Assembly (NCBI RefSeq): GCF_002482975.1
Contig: NZ_DLHA01000029.1
Location: 98,624-162,623, forward strand
Direction: 5' to 3'
Origin: Flavobacterium sp. UBA7680
Lineage (GTDB): Bacteria; Bacteroidota; Bacteroidia; Flavobacteriales; Flavobacteriaceae
Length of the DNA stretch: 64,000 nt
Every line of letters begins with the position of its first letter. Positions within the stretch are counted from its first letter, which is position 1. Under the pieces are notes generated by a model that made no database searches, had not been told where the DNA came from, and saw only the letters and a program-made list of their open reading frames with translations. Made by a program: the position numbers and the translations under genes. Shown here piece by piece: positions 33,420-43,197 of this stretch.

Positions 33420-34961
33420 TTAATTTATCGCATCAACTAATCGTACAAATTCTGCTCTGTAGCCTTCGTCATCATTTGCTAAACCAGATTTTGCTAATTT
33501 TCTAATGTCTGAAGTTGAAGAATTACTAATAAATTTAGAATCTCTCAATTTTAAACCAAACCAGGCAACAGCCGTTGTAAATTTAAAATCAGAAGAACTA
33601 TTGTCTAAAGAAACTTTCCTGTTTGGAATTGTATTTACGATTTCGATACTTTTATCGCCGTCTGGCTTTTTGTAACGGAATTTTATTGTAGCCAATTCAT
33701 CGCTGTAATTAGATTCATCCGTTTTTACTTTTGTGTATTTTAAATCAGATGGAACATAATCGCTTTCAACTCCCGTTGGAATAATTTCATAAAGTGCCGT
33801 TACTGTGTGTCCGCTTCCTAGTTCTCCTGCATCAACAGCATCATTTTTAAAATCTTCATCTTTTAATCTTCGGTTTTCGTAGCCAATTAATCGGTACGCC
33901 TGAACATGTTTTGGATTAAATTCAATCTGGATTTTCACATCTTTTGCAATCGCAAACATTGAACCTTTAAATTCTTTTCCTAAAAAACGATTCGCTTCCT
34001 GAATATTATCGATATAAGCATAATTTCCGTTTCCTTTATCGGCAAGAATTTCCATTTTACTGTCTTTATAATTCCCCATTCCGAAACCTAAAACGGTTAG
34101 GAACACACCAGATTTTCTTTTTTCTTCAATTAGTTTTTCCATATCATCATCTGTCGATGCGCCAACATTAAAATCACCGTCGGTTGCAATTACAACTCTG
34201 TTGTTTCCTTCTTTGATAAAATTTTCTTGAGCTAATTTGTATGCTAATTCAATTCCTTCACCGCCTGCTGTACTTCCACCCGCGCTTAGTTCATCAAAAG
34301 CATCCATAATTTCATCTTTATTATCACCAGAAGTCGGCGATAAAACAACTCCGGCAGAACCTGCATAAACCACAATCGAAACTTTATCCTGCGGACGCAG
34401 TTCTTTTACCAAAATTTTCATTGATTCTTTTAAAAGAGGAAGTTTATTGGCTTCATCCATAGAACCTGAAACATCAATTAAAAAAACAAGATTGGAGGCT
34501 GGAAGATTTGTCATTGGAACATTTTTTCCCTGCAAACCTATTTTCAATAACAGTGAATTTTTATTCCACGGACTTTCGCTTACTTCGGTATTGATAGAAA
34601 ACGGATTTTGTCCTTCTGGCTGCGGATATTTATATTTAAAGAAGTTCATCATTTCTTCGATGCGAACGGCATCTTTAGGAACTGGCTGACCTTCATTTAT
34701 AAAACGGCGAATATTGGTGTAAGATGCATTATCAACATCTATAGAAAAAGTAGAAAGAGGAGATTTTTGTGGAGACTCAAAAGGATTTTCTTCAAGTCCG
34801 GCGTAACTTTCAGTATTAAGTTCTGAAATATTTTCTTCAGGAATTTCATCAGAAGCAACAGCAGTTGAATCTACTGTTTCATAAGCTGCAGCATCGTATT
34901 TTTTACAACTTGTCAAAACAAGGAATAGGAATGCTAACAAATAAAATGGTTTATTTTTCAT
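33420..34961 (-). CDS. YfbK-like VWA lipoprotein
   Basis: The 513-residue product has a lipobox (FLVLTSCKK, Cys19), a VWFA_N-type region (PLSTFSIDVDNASYTNIRRF, EEMMNFFKYKYP), a VWA domain with intact MIDAS (VFLIDVSGSMDE) and VVIATDGDFNVG, and a C-terminal DUF3520-type region ending LAKSGLANDDEGYRAEFVRLV. This is the YfbK layout. YfbK-type proteins are of unsettled function, and are anchored in a membrane by lipid. It lies opposite to and beyond the bat operon; the two VWA loci may be linked only by chance. Repeats flank it on both sides. Confidence 0.9.
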   Translation of the reverse strand: MKNKPFYLLAFLFLVLTSCKKYDAAAYETVDSTAVASDEIPEENISELNTESYAGLEENPFESPQKSPLSTFSIDVDNASYTNIRRFINEGQPVPKDAVRIEEMMNFFKYKYPQPEGQNPFSINTEVSESPWNKNSLLLKIGLQGKNVPMTNLPASNLVFLIDVSGSMDEANKLPLLKESMKILVKELRPQDKVSIVVYAGSAGVVLSPTSGDNKDEIMDAFDELSAGGSTAGGEGIELAYKLAQENFIKEGNNRVVIATDGDFNVGASTDDDMEKLIEEKRKSGVFLTVLGFGMGNYKDSKMEILADKGNGNYAYIDNIQEANRFLGKEFKGSMFAIAKDVKIQIEFNPKHVQAYRLIGYENRRLKDEDFKNDAVDAGELGSGHTVTALYEIIPTGVESDYVPSDLKYTKVKTDESNYSDELATIKFRYKKPDGDKSIEIVNTIPNRKVSLDNSSSDFKFTTAVAWFGLKLRDSKFISNSSTSDIRKLAKSGLANDDEGYRAEFVRLVDAIN

Positions 34962-35300
34962 TTAAAATAAATTTTAGGAATTAATAATTTGATTTTTTCT
35001 TTCAAATAATAACTAGCATTCCGGATGTACTAAGAAAATTATCTGCAATTTCCGGCAATCCAAATTTGATGCCAAGATTCCTGACAATTAAACATGAAGA
35101 TATTTCACCACATAAGTGATATAAGAGAATTTAAGTTTGTTTGTTATCGATTGGTGTTTTTATTTATAGCATAGATTCTCCATCCCAGTATATCGAAAAA
35201 CGTTGCGCAAACTTATAAAATTCTGTGGCGACAAACTTTGCGTAGACGCACTGCTGTGCGTCTCTACAATTTGCATGACGAGAATAATATGTGTGAAAAA
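34962..35300. other. Gap without gene, one repeat copy
   Basis: This 339-base stretch lies downstream of the 5-FTHF cyclo-ligase gene and upstream of the YfbK-like gene, both minus strand. It holds one GACGCAC palindrome (35241) and should contain the promoter of the YfbK-like gene; no clear consensus was found. No ORF of interest. Confidence 0.6.
35241..35267. repeat. GACGCAC palindrome copy 4
   Basis: Identical core to copy 3, including the ACAAACTTTG lead-in at 35231-35240. Confidence 0.85.
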
Positions 35301-35870
35301 TCAAAAAGTATAAACCTTCTCAGGCGTAACGCAATAATTTAATTTTACATCAGATTCAAAAACGTCATCGATTTGATTTACGGGTTCGAAGAATGAAAGA
35401 CCAATTTTTAAGGTTTCCGGTTTACAACCAGCAAGAAATTTATCATAAAAACCTTTTCCGTAACCAATACGATTTCCAAAAACATCAAAAGCTAAAAGCG
35501 GTACAAAAACAACCTCAATATTTTGAGTTGGAACCGGAAGTCCGTTTACGGGTTCGGGAATATTATATTCGTTTTTTTTGATTTTGGTATTATCCGTCAA
35601 TAAAAAATGAGACATTTCTCTGGTTTCAAAATCGCTTTTTGAGATCACGATTTCTTTATCTTTTCCGGAAAGTAAATGCAGAATAAATTCCGTATCAACT
35701 TCCTTTTGCTCTGTAATGGGCAAAAAAACATGATAATAAGTTTTATCCCAAATTGGCATCTGAATTAAATTATTGGCTATAGCCAGACTTTTCTCTTCAA
35801 TATCACTTTCAGAAAGTGCTTTTCGAAGATTTTTATATTCCAGTCTTAATTCTTTTTTACTCGTCGGCAT
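35301..35870 (-). CDS. 5-formyltetrahydrofolate cyclo-ligase
   Basis: The 189-residue product converts 5-formyl-THF to 5,10-methenyl-THF with ATP. The N-terminal SKKELRLEYKNLRKAL and the C-terminal signature VPLLAFDVFGNRIGYGKGFYDKFL, which forms the nucleotide site, are typical. The start at 35870 overlaps the end of the upstream aspartoacylase-like gene by 14 bases, so translation is likely coupled. Length agrees with the family. Confidence 0.95.
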   Translation of the reverse strand: MPTSKKELRLEYKNLRKALSESDIEEKSLAIANNLIQMPIWDKTYYHVFLPITEQKEVDTEFILHLLSGKDKEIVISKSDFETREMSHFLLTDNTKIKKNEYNIPEPVNGLPVPTQNIEVVFVPLLAFDVFGNRIGYGKGFYDKFLAGCKPETLKIGLSFFEPVNQIDDVFESDVKLNYCVTPEKVYTF

Positions 35871-36837
35871 TTACAGGAGAATTTTTAGATATATGATAAA
35901 TCGCATCGCCTTCGTAAACAATTGGCGAATGATTGGCATTAATAACATATCCGTCGTGCGGCGCTTTTACTTTTTGCTCAAACTTTCCAAACGGATCGGT
36001 AATAATCGCTAAGATAGTTCCTTTGGTTACATATTTACCCACCATATTATAATCATGAAGCAAACCGGAACATTTTGCACGCAGCCAAACGGAATATTTT
36101 ATATAAATAGAAGATTCTAAAGCAGGTTCTACAATGTGCTTTGGATCAAGCATATTTAGATAATTCAATAATCGCATCACTCCTTTTATTCCTTCATTTG
36201 CAACAGCATCATTTATATCAAGCGATTTTCCTCCTTCAAAAAGCAGCATTTTTATATTGGCTTTTTCGCACGTATTTCTAAAAGAACCACCAATATTTTT
36301 TGAATACAAAGTAAACGGCGCACTAAAAATATCAGCCAGTAATTTCAATTCCATATTATTTTCGGTAATTCGAATTTGCGGAGCGTTGAATCGGCTGGCT
36401 CCTCCGGCATGAAAATCGACAGCATAATCAATAATTGGTAAAATCTGCTCAACGATATGATAGGCAAATCGGCTGGCTAGAGAACCTTTTTTACTTCCCG
36501 GAAAAACTCTATTTAAATCTCTACCGTCAGGAAACTCACGTGATTTATTCACAAAACCGTACATATTGATAATGGGAATGCAAATGATCGTTCCTCTTTG
36601 TGGACGATTTATTTTTTTGCTGATGATTTGTCGAACCACTTCAACTCCATTAATTTCGTCGCCGTGAATTCCTGCCGAAAATAAAACAACCGGGCCTTCA
36701 AGCTTGGAACGACGGACGATTACAGGAATATTAAGTTTTGTTGTAGTATGTAATCGCGCTATTTCGACGTTTATGGTTTTATGTTCTCCCGGCAAAATCG
36801 ATTCACCAAAAATAACAAGGGGCTTACTATTTTTCAT
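35857..36837 (-). CDS. Succinylglutamate desuccinylase/aspartoacylase-family hydrolase
   Basis: The 326-residue product has the zinc-carboxypeptidase-like fold of aspartoacylases: GIHGDEINGVEVV supplies the His and Glu zinc ligands, and DFHAGGASRFN the second His. RDLNRVFPG is the substrate-binding Arg block. The C-terminal part (VVGKYVTKGTILAIITDPFGKFEQKVKAPHDGYVI) looks like a biotinyl-lipoyl-type hammerhead. Members near rimK-like genes process glutamate tails of ribosomal protein S6; no rimK is in this window. Substrate unknown. Confidence 0.88.
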   Translation of the reverse strand: MKNSKPLVIFGESILPGEHKTINVEIARLHTTTKLNIPVIVRRSKLEGPVVLFSAGIHGDEINGVEVVRQIISKKINRPQRGTIICIPIINMYGFVNKSREFPDGRDLNRVFPGSKKGSLASRFAYHIVEQILPIIDYAVDFHAGGASRFNAPQIRITENNMELKLLADIFSAPFTLYSKNIGGSFRNTCEKANIKMLLFEGGKSLDINDAVANEGIKGVMRLLNYLNMLDPKHIVEPALESSIYIKYSVWLRAKCSGLLHDYNMVGKYVTKGTILAIITDPFGKFEQKVKAPHDGYVINANHSPIVYEGDAIYHISKNSPVNADE

Positions 36838-36882
36838 GTAGAATTATAAAATCTAAATATAGAAATTATTCTTTTGATTTCG

Positions 36883-36890
36883 TAAATTTG
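36883..36890 (+). promoter_or_regulatory. -7 element for uvrC
   Basis: TAAATTTG matches TAnnTTTG, 84 bases before the uvrC start. Confidence 0.4.
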
Positions 36891-36973
36891 AAACTAAATC
36901 ACTGTTAAGCTTTTTTCAGGAACTAGAATGGTTTTTGAAATCGCTTTTCAACTATCTTCAGAAATAAAACAGA

Positions 36974-38773
36974 ATGTCAAAACCGTCCTTAGATCTACAA
37001 ATTCTCACCTTGCCGGACAATCCCGGTGTGTATCAATATTACGATAAAGACGGGAAAATTTTATATGTAGGCAAAGCCAAAAATTTAAAGAAAAGGGTTT
37101 CCTCCTATTTCAATAAAATTCACGATACGGCTAAAACAAATGTTTTAGTTCGAAAAATCGTGACTATAAAACACATTGTAGTTCCCACAGAAACCGATGC
37201 GCTTTTATTAGAAAACAATTTAATCAAAACATTACAGCCAAGATATAATGTTTTGCTGCGCGATGATAAAAGTTATCCTTGGATCTGTATTAAAAAAGAA
37301 CCTTTTTCGAGAATATTTTTAACTAGAAGAATGGTCAAAGACGGATCTGAATATTTTGGTCCGTATACAAATTTCAAAATGGTTCATACCATTCTCGATT
37401 TAATTAAAGAATTGTATCCGTTAAGAACCTGCAATTACGATTTAAGCAAATCAAATATCGATTCGGGGAAATTTAAAGTTTGTCTGGAATATCACATTGG
37501 CAATTGCAAAGGTCCGTGCGAAGGCTTAGAATCTCTGGAAGATTATCAAAGACAAGTCGATGCAATTCGCGAAATCTTAAAAGGAAACTTTAAAGAAAGT
37601 TTGAAAGATTTTAAGCGTTTAATGAATCAATATGCGCAGAATTTACAGTTTGAAGAAGCACAAAAAATCAAAGAAAAAATAGACGTTCTGGAGAATTATC
37701 AATCAAGATCAACGATTGTAAATCCTAAGATTACGAATGTTGATGTTTTTTCGATTGTTTCAGATGAAAGTGCTGCTTATGTCAACTTTTTACAAATTTC
37801 TCACGGTTCAATTATTCGTTCGCATACTTTAGAAATCAAGAAAAAACTGGACGAAAGCGACGAAGAATTATTAGAATTGGCGATTATCGAACTTAGAGAA
37901 CGTTTTCAATTATTATCAAAAGAAATCATTGTTCCGTTTGAAATTGATTTGGGCGAAAAAATAAAAGTAACTGTTCCGCAGCTTGGAGATAAAAAACAGA
38001 TTCTGGATTTATCGATTCGAAATGCCAAATTCTACCGAATCGAACAGTTGAAACAATTGCAAATTGTAGATCCTGATCGTCACGTTAATAGAATTATGGC
38101 GCAGATGCAGAAAGATTTACGTCTTCCGGTTGAGCCTCGACATATAGAATGTTTTGATAACTCGAATATTCAGGGAACAAATCCTGTTGCGGCCTGTGTC
38201 GTTTTTAAAGATGGAAAAGCCAGCAAGAAAGATTACCGACATTTTAATGTAAAAACGGTTGAAGGTCCTGACGATTTTGCTTCGATGACCGAAATTGTAT
38301 ATCGTCGTTACAAAAGATTATTAGATGAAAATGAACCTTTACCACAATTAATAATTATTGACGGTGGAAAAGGACAATTGTCAGCCGCTTTAAAAAGTAT
38401 TGATGAATTAGGTTTGCGAGGAAAAATTGCGATTATAGGAATTGCGAAACGTCTCGAAGAACTTTTTTATCCTGGCGATTCGATTCCGTTATATCTCGAT
38501 AAAAAATCAGAAACATTAAAAGTAATTCAGCAGTTACGAAATGAAGCGCATCGATTTGGAATCACTTTCCATAGAGACAAACGAAGCAAAGCAGCACTTA
38601 ATTCTTCGGTAGAAAGTATTCCGGGAATTGGCGAAAAAACAATGCTCACGTTAATACAACATTTCAAGAGTGTTAAGAGATTGAAATTAGCTTCTGAAAA
38701 AGATATATCTGATGTTGTTGGTGCATCAAAAGCAAAAAAAATTGTCGAATTTTATCATCCAAAAGAAAATTAA
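36974..38773 (+). CDS. uvrC: Excinuclease ABC subunit C
   Basis: The 599-residue product makes the two incisions of nucleotide excision repair. The N-terminal GIY-YIG nuclease is seen in PGVYQYYDKDGKILYVGKAKNLKKR, then a UVR domain (KRLMNQYAQNLQFEEAQKIKEKIDVLE, residues about 213-240), the RNase H-like C-terminal nuclease (IECFDNSNIQGTNPVAACVVF, LIIIDGGKGQL), and a helix-hairpin-helix end (VESIPGIGEKTMLTLIQHF). All parts are complete. A short gene follows after 6 bases. Confidence 0.97.
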   Translation: MSKPSLDLQILTLPDNPGVYQYYDKDGKILYVGKAKNLKKRVSSYFNKIHDTAKTNVLVRKIVTIKHIVVPTETDALLLENNLIKTLQPRYNVLLRDDKSYPWICIKKEPFSRIFLTRRMVKDGSEYFGPYTNFKMVHTILDLIKELYPLRTCNYDLSKSNIDSGKFKVCLEYHIGNCKGPCEGLESLEDYQRQVDAIREILKGNFKESLKDFKRLMNQYAQNLQFEEAQKIKEKIDVLENYQSRSTIVNPKITNVDVFSIVSDESAAYVNFLQISHGSIIRSHTLEIKKKLDESDEELLELAIIELRERFQLLSKEIIVPFEIDLGEKIKVTVPQLGDKKQILDLSIRNAKFYRIEQLKQLQIVDPDRHVNRIMAQMQKDLRLPVEPRHIECFDNSNIQGTNPVAACVVFKDGKASKKDYRHFNVKTVEGPDDFASMTEIVYRRYKRLLDENEPLPQLIIIDGGKGQLSAALKSIDELGLRGKIAIIGIAKRLEELFYPGDSIPLYLDKKSETLKVIQQLRNEAHRFGITFHRDKRSKAALNSSVESIPGIGEKTMLTLIQHFKSVKRLKLASEKDISDVVGASKAKKIVEFYHPKEN

Positions 38774-38779
38774 TTCATT

Positions 38780-39292
38780 TTGAAAAAGCTCTTTTTACCT
38801 ATTTGTTTCTTCTTCGTTTTTTCTATTTCGTATAGTCAAAATGAAGTTTCGATTGTACAAAAAGACAAAAATGAATTTAAAGTAAGTTTTGAAGATGATT
38901 TTGAAACATTGAAAATAAAGAATACTAAAACGGGGCAAATTCAAGTCATAAAAAATGTTGAAGCTTCGATAACAGGAAAGCAATCCAACTTAGAAGTTAA
39001 TGATTTTAATTTTGACGGTTTTACAGATTTTGCTTCTTTTCATACAGATGATGGCATGGGGGTTTATATCATTTATGAGATTTTTATTTTTAATCCGAAA
39101 ACAAAACAATTTGATCGTTTAAATTTTCCGCCAAACTTTAGCCCTAAATGCGATATGTTTTGTGATGTGAAAATTGATAAAATTAAAAAGACACTTACAT
39201 CAAGCTGCAGAGGCGGTGCAAGAAATCATTCGGATGTTTGGAAATACGATAAAAACAAAAAATTAATACTTTCAAAAACACAATCATATTAA
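38780..39292 (+). CDS. Secreted hypothetical protein, XAC2610-like
   Basis: The 170-residue product begins with TTG at 38780; an in-frame stop at 38771 excludes any upstream ATG, and the TTG gives a perfect signal peptide (KKLFLPICFFFVFSISYSQ). The FNFDGFTDFASFHTDDGMG block is an FG-GAP/calcium-binding-like repeat typical of the XAC2610 family, and two cysteines (CDMFCDV) plus SSCRGGARNHSD follow. It starts six bases after uvrC and may be translated from the uvrC transcript. Function unknown. Confidence 0.72.
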   Translation: MKKLFLPICFFFVFSISYSQNEVSIVQKDKNEFKVSFEDDFETLKIKNTKTGQIQVIKNVEASITGKQSNLEVNDFNFDGFTDFASFHTDDGMGVYIIYEIFIFNPKTKQFDRLNFPPNFSPKCDMFCDVKIDKIKKTLTSSCRGGARNHSDVWKYDKNKKLILSKTQSY

Positions 39293-39354
39293 GATAAATC
39301 TAGTATAAAGCCGAAAAAATTGCCGACTTTTACAAAACCAATTACTTATTTTTT

Positions 39355-41652
39355 ATGCGCCTAAGCAAGCTGTTAATTTTAAAAACTCAGTCAACAGGAT
39401 TTTCTCCCGTTCCGAAAAGTATCGGAGCCATTTGGGGTGCGGCATTGTTGTTTTTTGCATTTTTATTGCTGCCCGAAAATTCATTTTCGCAGGAAATAAA
39501 ACAAGACAGTGTAAAGAAAAGACCTAAAATTGGTTTGGTTTTAAGCGGCGGCGGCGCCAAAGGTTTTGCGCATATTGGTGTTTTAAAAGTTTTAGAAGAA
39601 GCCGGAATCAAAATCGATTATATTGGAGGAACCAGTATGGGTTCTGTAATTGGCGGATTGTATGCTTCTGGCTACAATGCTTCGCAAATTGATTCTATCT
39701 TCAAAAGAACCAATTTTGACGAATTAATAAACGATTATATTCCGCGTTCCTCAAAAAACTTTTACGGTAAAAAAAATGACGAATTATATGCGATCGTTTT
39801 ACCGTTTAGTAATTTCAGAGTCGGCATTCCCGAAGCACTTTCAAAAGGAATGTACAATTATAATTTGTTGAGCAGTTTAACGAGAAACGTTCGCCATGTT
39901 CGTGACTTCAATAAATTGCCAACTCCGTTTTTATGTATCGGAACCAATATTGAAACTGGTGAAGAAGTACTTTTAAATAAAGGAAATCTGGTTCAGGCCA
40001 TGATGGCGAGTGCTGCTTTTCCTTCCCTGTTTACTCCGGTTGAAATCGACGGAAATTTATTGGTTGATGGTGGTGTTGTAAACAATTACCCAATTAAAGA
40101 AGTTCGTAATCTTGGTGCCGATATTATTATTGGTGTTGATGTTCAGGACGATTTAATGAAACGTAAAAACCTAAAAAATGCTACCCGAATCTTGGTTCAG
40201 ATTACCAATTTGCAATCAATCGATAAAATGAAAAGCAAAATAAAGGATACCGATGTTTACATAAAACCGGACATTCGTGATTTTGGTGTAATTTCATTTG
40301 ACAGAGGCGAGGAAATAATTCGAAAAGGTGAAGAAGCTGCTTTTGCCGTTTATGAAAAAATTAAATCACTCGTAAACGAAGACAATTTTTATAAAAAACC
40401 GAAATTAAAAATCGCTTCAGATACTCTTGAAATCAAGAAAATAAATAGTGATCAATTAGATAATTATACCAAAGAATACATTCGTGGTAAACTTCGATTT
40501 AAACCGGGAAGCACAATTACGTATGATGATTTGAAAACCGGAATAAACAATTTGAATGCGACTCAAAACTTTAGTACAATTTCATATTGTTTACAGCCAG
40601 ACGGCAATCAGGATGATTTAGATTTGGTATTAAAAGAAAACCCAACGCAGACTTTTTTAAAACTCGGACTTCATTATGACGGACTTTACAAAAGTGCTGT
40701 TTTATTGAATCTTACTCATAAAAAAACATTTCTAAAAAATGATGTTACTTCACTGGACATTATTTTGGGAGATAATTTTAGATATGATTTGAACTATTAT
40801 GTCGAAAATGGTTTTAATATCAGCTTTGGTTTCCGTTCAAGATTGAATCAGTTTAACCGAAATGTAACCACAAGTTTGAGCGGACTGGTTTCAGAAAATC
40901 CAAATTTAAAACTGATTAATGTTGACTTTTTAGATTTGACTAATCAGGCTTATTTTCAAACCATTTTTGTACAAAAGTTTTTAATGGGCGGCGGTTTAGA
41001 ATATAAATACCTAAAAATAAACTCGCCTACACTTAGTAATGAAGAAAACATAATAGACAAAAGCAGTTATATCAGTGCGTTTGCTTATTTAAAATACGAT
41101 TCGTTTGACGATAAACATTTTCCAAATTCGGGATTGTATTTTTCTACAGATTTGCAGACTTATTTAGCTTCATCTGATTATACCAATAAATTTAAACCTT
41201 TCTCGATTGCAAAAGCAGAAGTTTCTTTTGTTAAAACTGTATTTAGAAAAGCGACCATTAAAATTGGAGCCGATGCCGGATTTAACATTGGCAGCGACAG
41301 CGTTCCTTTTTTCGATTTTATTCTTGGAGGTTTTGGATACAACAAAATCAACAACTTCAATTATTTCTACGGATATGATTTTCTAAGTATTGCCGGAAAT
41401 AGTTTTATAAAATCAGATATTACTTTAGATTATGAGATCCTAAAAAAGAATCACATCAATATTACGGCAAATTTCGCCAACATTGGAGATGATATTTTTA
41501 CGACAGTCGATTGGATTTCAATGCCTAAATATTCTGGTTATTCTTTAGGTTACGGATTAGAAACTATTATTGGTCCAATCGAAGTTAAACAATCCTGGTC
41601 GCCTGAAACTTCAAAAAGCTTTACATGGTTTAGTATCGGATTTGCCTTTTAA
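39355..41652 (+). CDS. Patatin-like phospholipase with outer-membrane barrel
   Basis: The 765-residue product carries a signal segment (IWGAALLFFAFLLLPENSFSQE), a patatin lipase domain with LSGGGAKGFAHIGVL (oxyanion loop), the nucleophile elbow GGTSMGS and the catalytic Asp in LLVDGGVVNNYPI, then a POTRA-like part (residues about 350-430) and a C-terminal Omp85-type 16-strand barrel with an aromatic end (SKSFTWFSIGFAF). This is the PlpD/type Vd secretion layout, in which the barrel exports or displays the lipase. The catalytic Ser-Asp pair is intact. Confidence 0.9.
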   Translation: MRLSKLLILKTQSTGFSPVPKSIGAIWGAALLFFAFLLLPENSFSQEIKQDSVKKRPKIGLVLSGGGAKGFAHIGVLKVLEEAGIKIDYIGGTSMGSVIGGLYASGYNASQIDSIFKRTNFDELINDYIPRSSKNFYGKKNDELYAIVLPFSNFRVGIPEALSKGMYNYNLLSSLTRNVRHVRDFNKLPTPFLCIGTNIETGEEVLLNKGNLVQAMMASAAFPSLFTPVEIDGNLLVDGGVVNNYPIKEVRNLGADIIIGVDVQDDLMKRKNLKNATRILVQITNLQSIDKMKSKIKDTDVYIKPDIRDFGVISFDRGEEIIRKGEEAAFAVYEKIKSLVNEDNFYKKPKLKIASDTLEIKKINSDQLDNYTKEYIRGKLRFKPGSTITYDDLKTGINNLNATQNFSTISYCLQPDGNQDDLDLVLKENPTQTFLKLGLHYDGLYKSAVLLNLTHKKTFLKNDVTSLDIILGDNFRYDLNYYVENGFNISFGFRSRLNQFNRNVTTSLSGLVSENPNLKLINVDFLDLTNQAYFQTIFVQKFLMGGGLEYKYLKINSPTLSNEENIIDKSSYISAFAYLKYDSFDDKHFPNSGLYFSTDLQTYLASSDYTNKFKPFSIAKAEVSFVKTVFRKATIKIGADAGFNIGSDSVPFFDFILGGFGYNKINNFNYFYGYDFLSIAGNSFIKSDITLDYEILKKNHINITANFANIGDDIFTTVDWISMPKYSGYSLGYGLETIIGPIEVKQSWSPETSKSFTWFSIGFAF

Positions 41653-41696
41653 GCTGATTTTTTAGAAATATTTTATGTTATAAATAATATAATATG

Positions 41697-41704
41697 TAAT
41701 TTTG
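41697..41704 (+). promoter_or_regulatory. -7 element upstream of hmgA
   Basis: TAATTTTG matches TAnnTTTG. A 21-codon ORF (41733-41798) begins 28 bases downstream and hmgA over 200 bases downstream, so it would give a long leader. Confidence 0.45.
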
Positions 41705-41732
41705 ATCAATAAAAATTACGACATTTGTCATA

Positions 41733-41798
41733 ATGAAAACAAATTGGACAGGTTTATTAGAGTATCTTCAATTTCTTATCAAGAGAAATCCAGAGTAA
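41733..41798 (+). CDS. Possible 21-residue leader ORF upstream of hmgA
   Basis: ATG at 41733, stop TAA at 41796, after a -7 element at 41697. The peptide contains aromatic residues (Trp, Tyr, two Phe-like positions: NWTGLLEYLQF). It could be a small protein, a regulatory leader, or a remnant of a lost gene; nothing more supports it. Confidence 0.25.
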   Translation: MKTNWTGLLEYLQFLIKRNPE

Positions 41799-41910
41799 TG
41801 CCTCTATCGAATTGAGATAATTAGTCAATTGAAAAAATTGAACTGATTATTCACTCTGCAATTCAAATTTTCGAATTATCTAATTTACAAATTATCTAAT
41901 TGAAAAAGCC

Positions 41911-43068
41911 ATGCCTCTATACCATAAACTTGGGGATTTCCCTCAAAAAAGACACACCCAATTCGAAAAACCAAACGGCGGATTTTATTACGAACAGTTA
42001 TTTGGAACAGAAGGTTTTCACGGACATTCTTCCCTTTCTTATCATGTTCACAGACCAACGCAGGTTAAAGAAATTTTAAACTCTTATTCGGTTGAACCAA
42101 AAATTGCAATCGGAAAAAATATAAAATCCCTTCTTTTTAAAGGTTTTGAATTAAAACCGGAAAATGATTTTCTTGACAGCCGCAAAGCCATGTTAGTCAA
42201 CAAAGACTGTATTATTGGTTTGGCTGCTCCAAAAGAATCGCTTCGAAATTATTTCTACAAAAATGCCGATGCCGATGAAATGCTTTTCATCCATAAAGGA
42301 AAAGGAAAATTAAGAACCATGTTAGGAAATATTCCGTTTGAATATGGTGATTATTTGATTATTCCACGCGGCATTATTTACCAAATCGAATTCGAAACAG
42401 AAGAAAACCGACTATTTTATGTAGAATCGTATTCTCCGTTTTATACTCCAAAACGATATAAAAACCAATCTGGCCAGCATCTAGAACATTCTCCATTTTG
42501 TGAGCGTGATTTTATTTTACCAAGCGAATTGGAAACACATGACGAAAAAGGTGATTTTTTAATTAAAATTAAAAAAGAAGGCATGATTCACGAAGTGGTT
42601 TATGCAACGCATCCTTTTGATGTTGTGGGCTGGGACGGATATAATTTCCCATACGGATTCTCGATTCACAATTTTGAACCTATAACGGGACGTGTTCACC
42701 AACCGCCTCCGGTACACCAAACTTTTGAAACGGCAACTTTTGTCGTTTGTTCATTCTGCCCAAGACTTTACGATTATCATCCGAAAGCAATTCCGGCGCC
42801 ATACAATCACAGCAATATAGATTCTGATGAAGTGCTGTATTATGTTGATGGCGATTTTATGAGTCGTAACAATATTGAGCAAGGTCATATCACTTTACAT
42901 CCAAAAGGAATTCCGCATGGTCCAGCGCCTGGCGCAATGGAACGCAGTATTGGTCATAAAGAAACTCAGGAATTAGCCGTTATGGTTGATACTTTCAGAC
43001 CACTTATGGTTACGGAAGAAGCTATGGGTCTTGATGATGGACAGTATTATAAATCTTGGACGGAGTAA
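41911..43068 (+). CDS. hmgA: Homogentisate 1,2-dioxygenase
   Basis: The 385-residue product opens the ring of homogentisate to maleylacetoacetate in tyrosine breakdown. It has the two-cupin layout and the flavobacterial opening PLYHKLGDFPQKRHTQFEKPNGGFYYEQLFGTEGFHG. Iron ligands are likely in YNHSNIDSDEVLYYVDGD (His, Glu) and PHGPAPGAMERS (His). It is followed by a four-helix gene and then hppD, the previous step of the same pathway. Its leader has AATTATCTAATT-type repeats like those before the next two genes. Confidence 0.95.
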   Translation: MPLYHKLGDFPQKRHTQFEKPNGGFYYEQLFGTEGFHGHSSLSYHVHRPTQVKEILNSYSVEPKIAIGKNIKSLLFKGFELKPENDFLDSRKAMLVNKDCIIGLAAPKESLRNYFYKNADADEMLFIHKGKGKLRTMLGNIPFEYGDYLIIPRGIIYQIEFETEENRLFYVESYSPFYTPKRYKNQSGQHLEHSPFCERDFILPSELETHDEKGDFLIKIKKEGMIHEVVYATHPFDVVGWDGYNFPYGFSIHNFEPITGRVHQPPPVHQTFETATFVVCSFCPRLYDYHPKAIPAPYNHSNIDSDEVLYYVDGDFMSRNNIEQGHITLHPKGIPHGPAPGAMERSIGHKETQELAVMVDTFRPLMVTEEAMGLDDGQYYKSWTE

Positions 43069-43072
43069 TTTT

Positions 43073-43191
43073 TTAATGTGCCAATTTGATAATTAGAAAA
43101 TACATTAATGCGTCAATTAGATAATTAAATATTGTAATTTTAAACCTACAAATAAATTATCTAATTAATACATACTCTAATTATCAAATTA
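43073..43191 (+). repeat. Repeat leader copy 1 (upstream of the four-helix gene)
   Basis: Begins TTAATGTGCCAATT (43073-43086) and ends TCTAATTATCAAATTA (43176-43191). Both ends recur exactly in copy 2 at 43572-43652. Confidence 0.75.
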
Positions 43192-43197
43192 AACAAA

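Noticed and set aside
41775..41785. CTTATCAAGAG, resembling the start of a SAM-I riboswitch
   Set aside because: The rest of the S-box core is missing and the downstream gene is hmgA, not a methionine gene; chance match.
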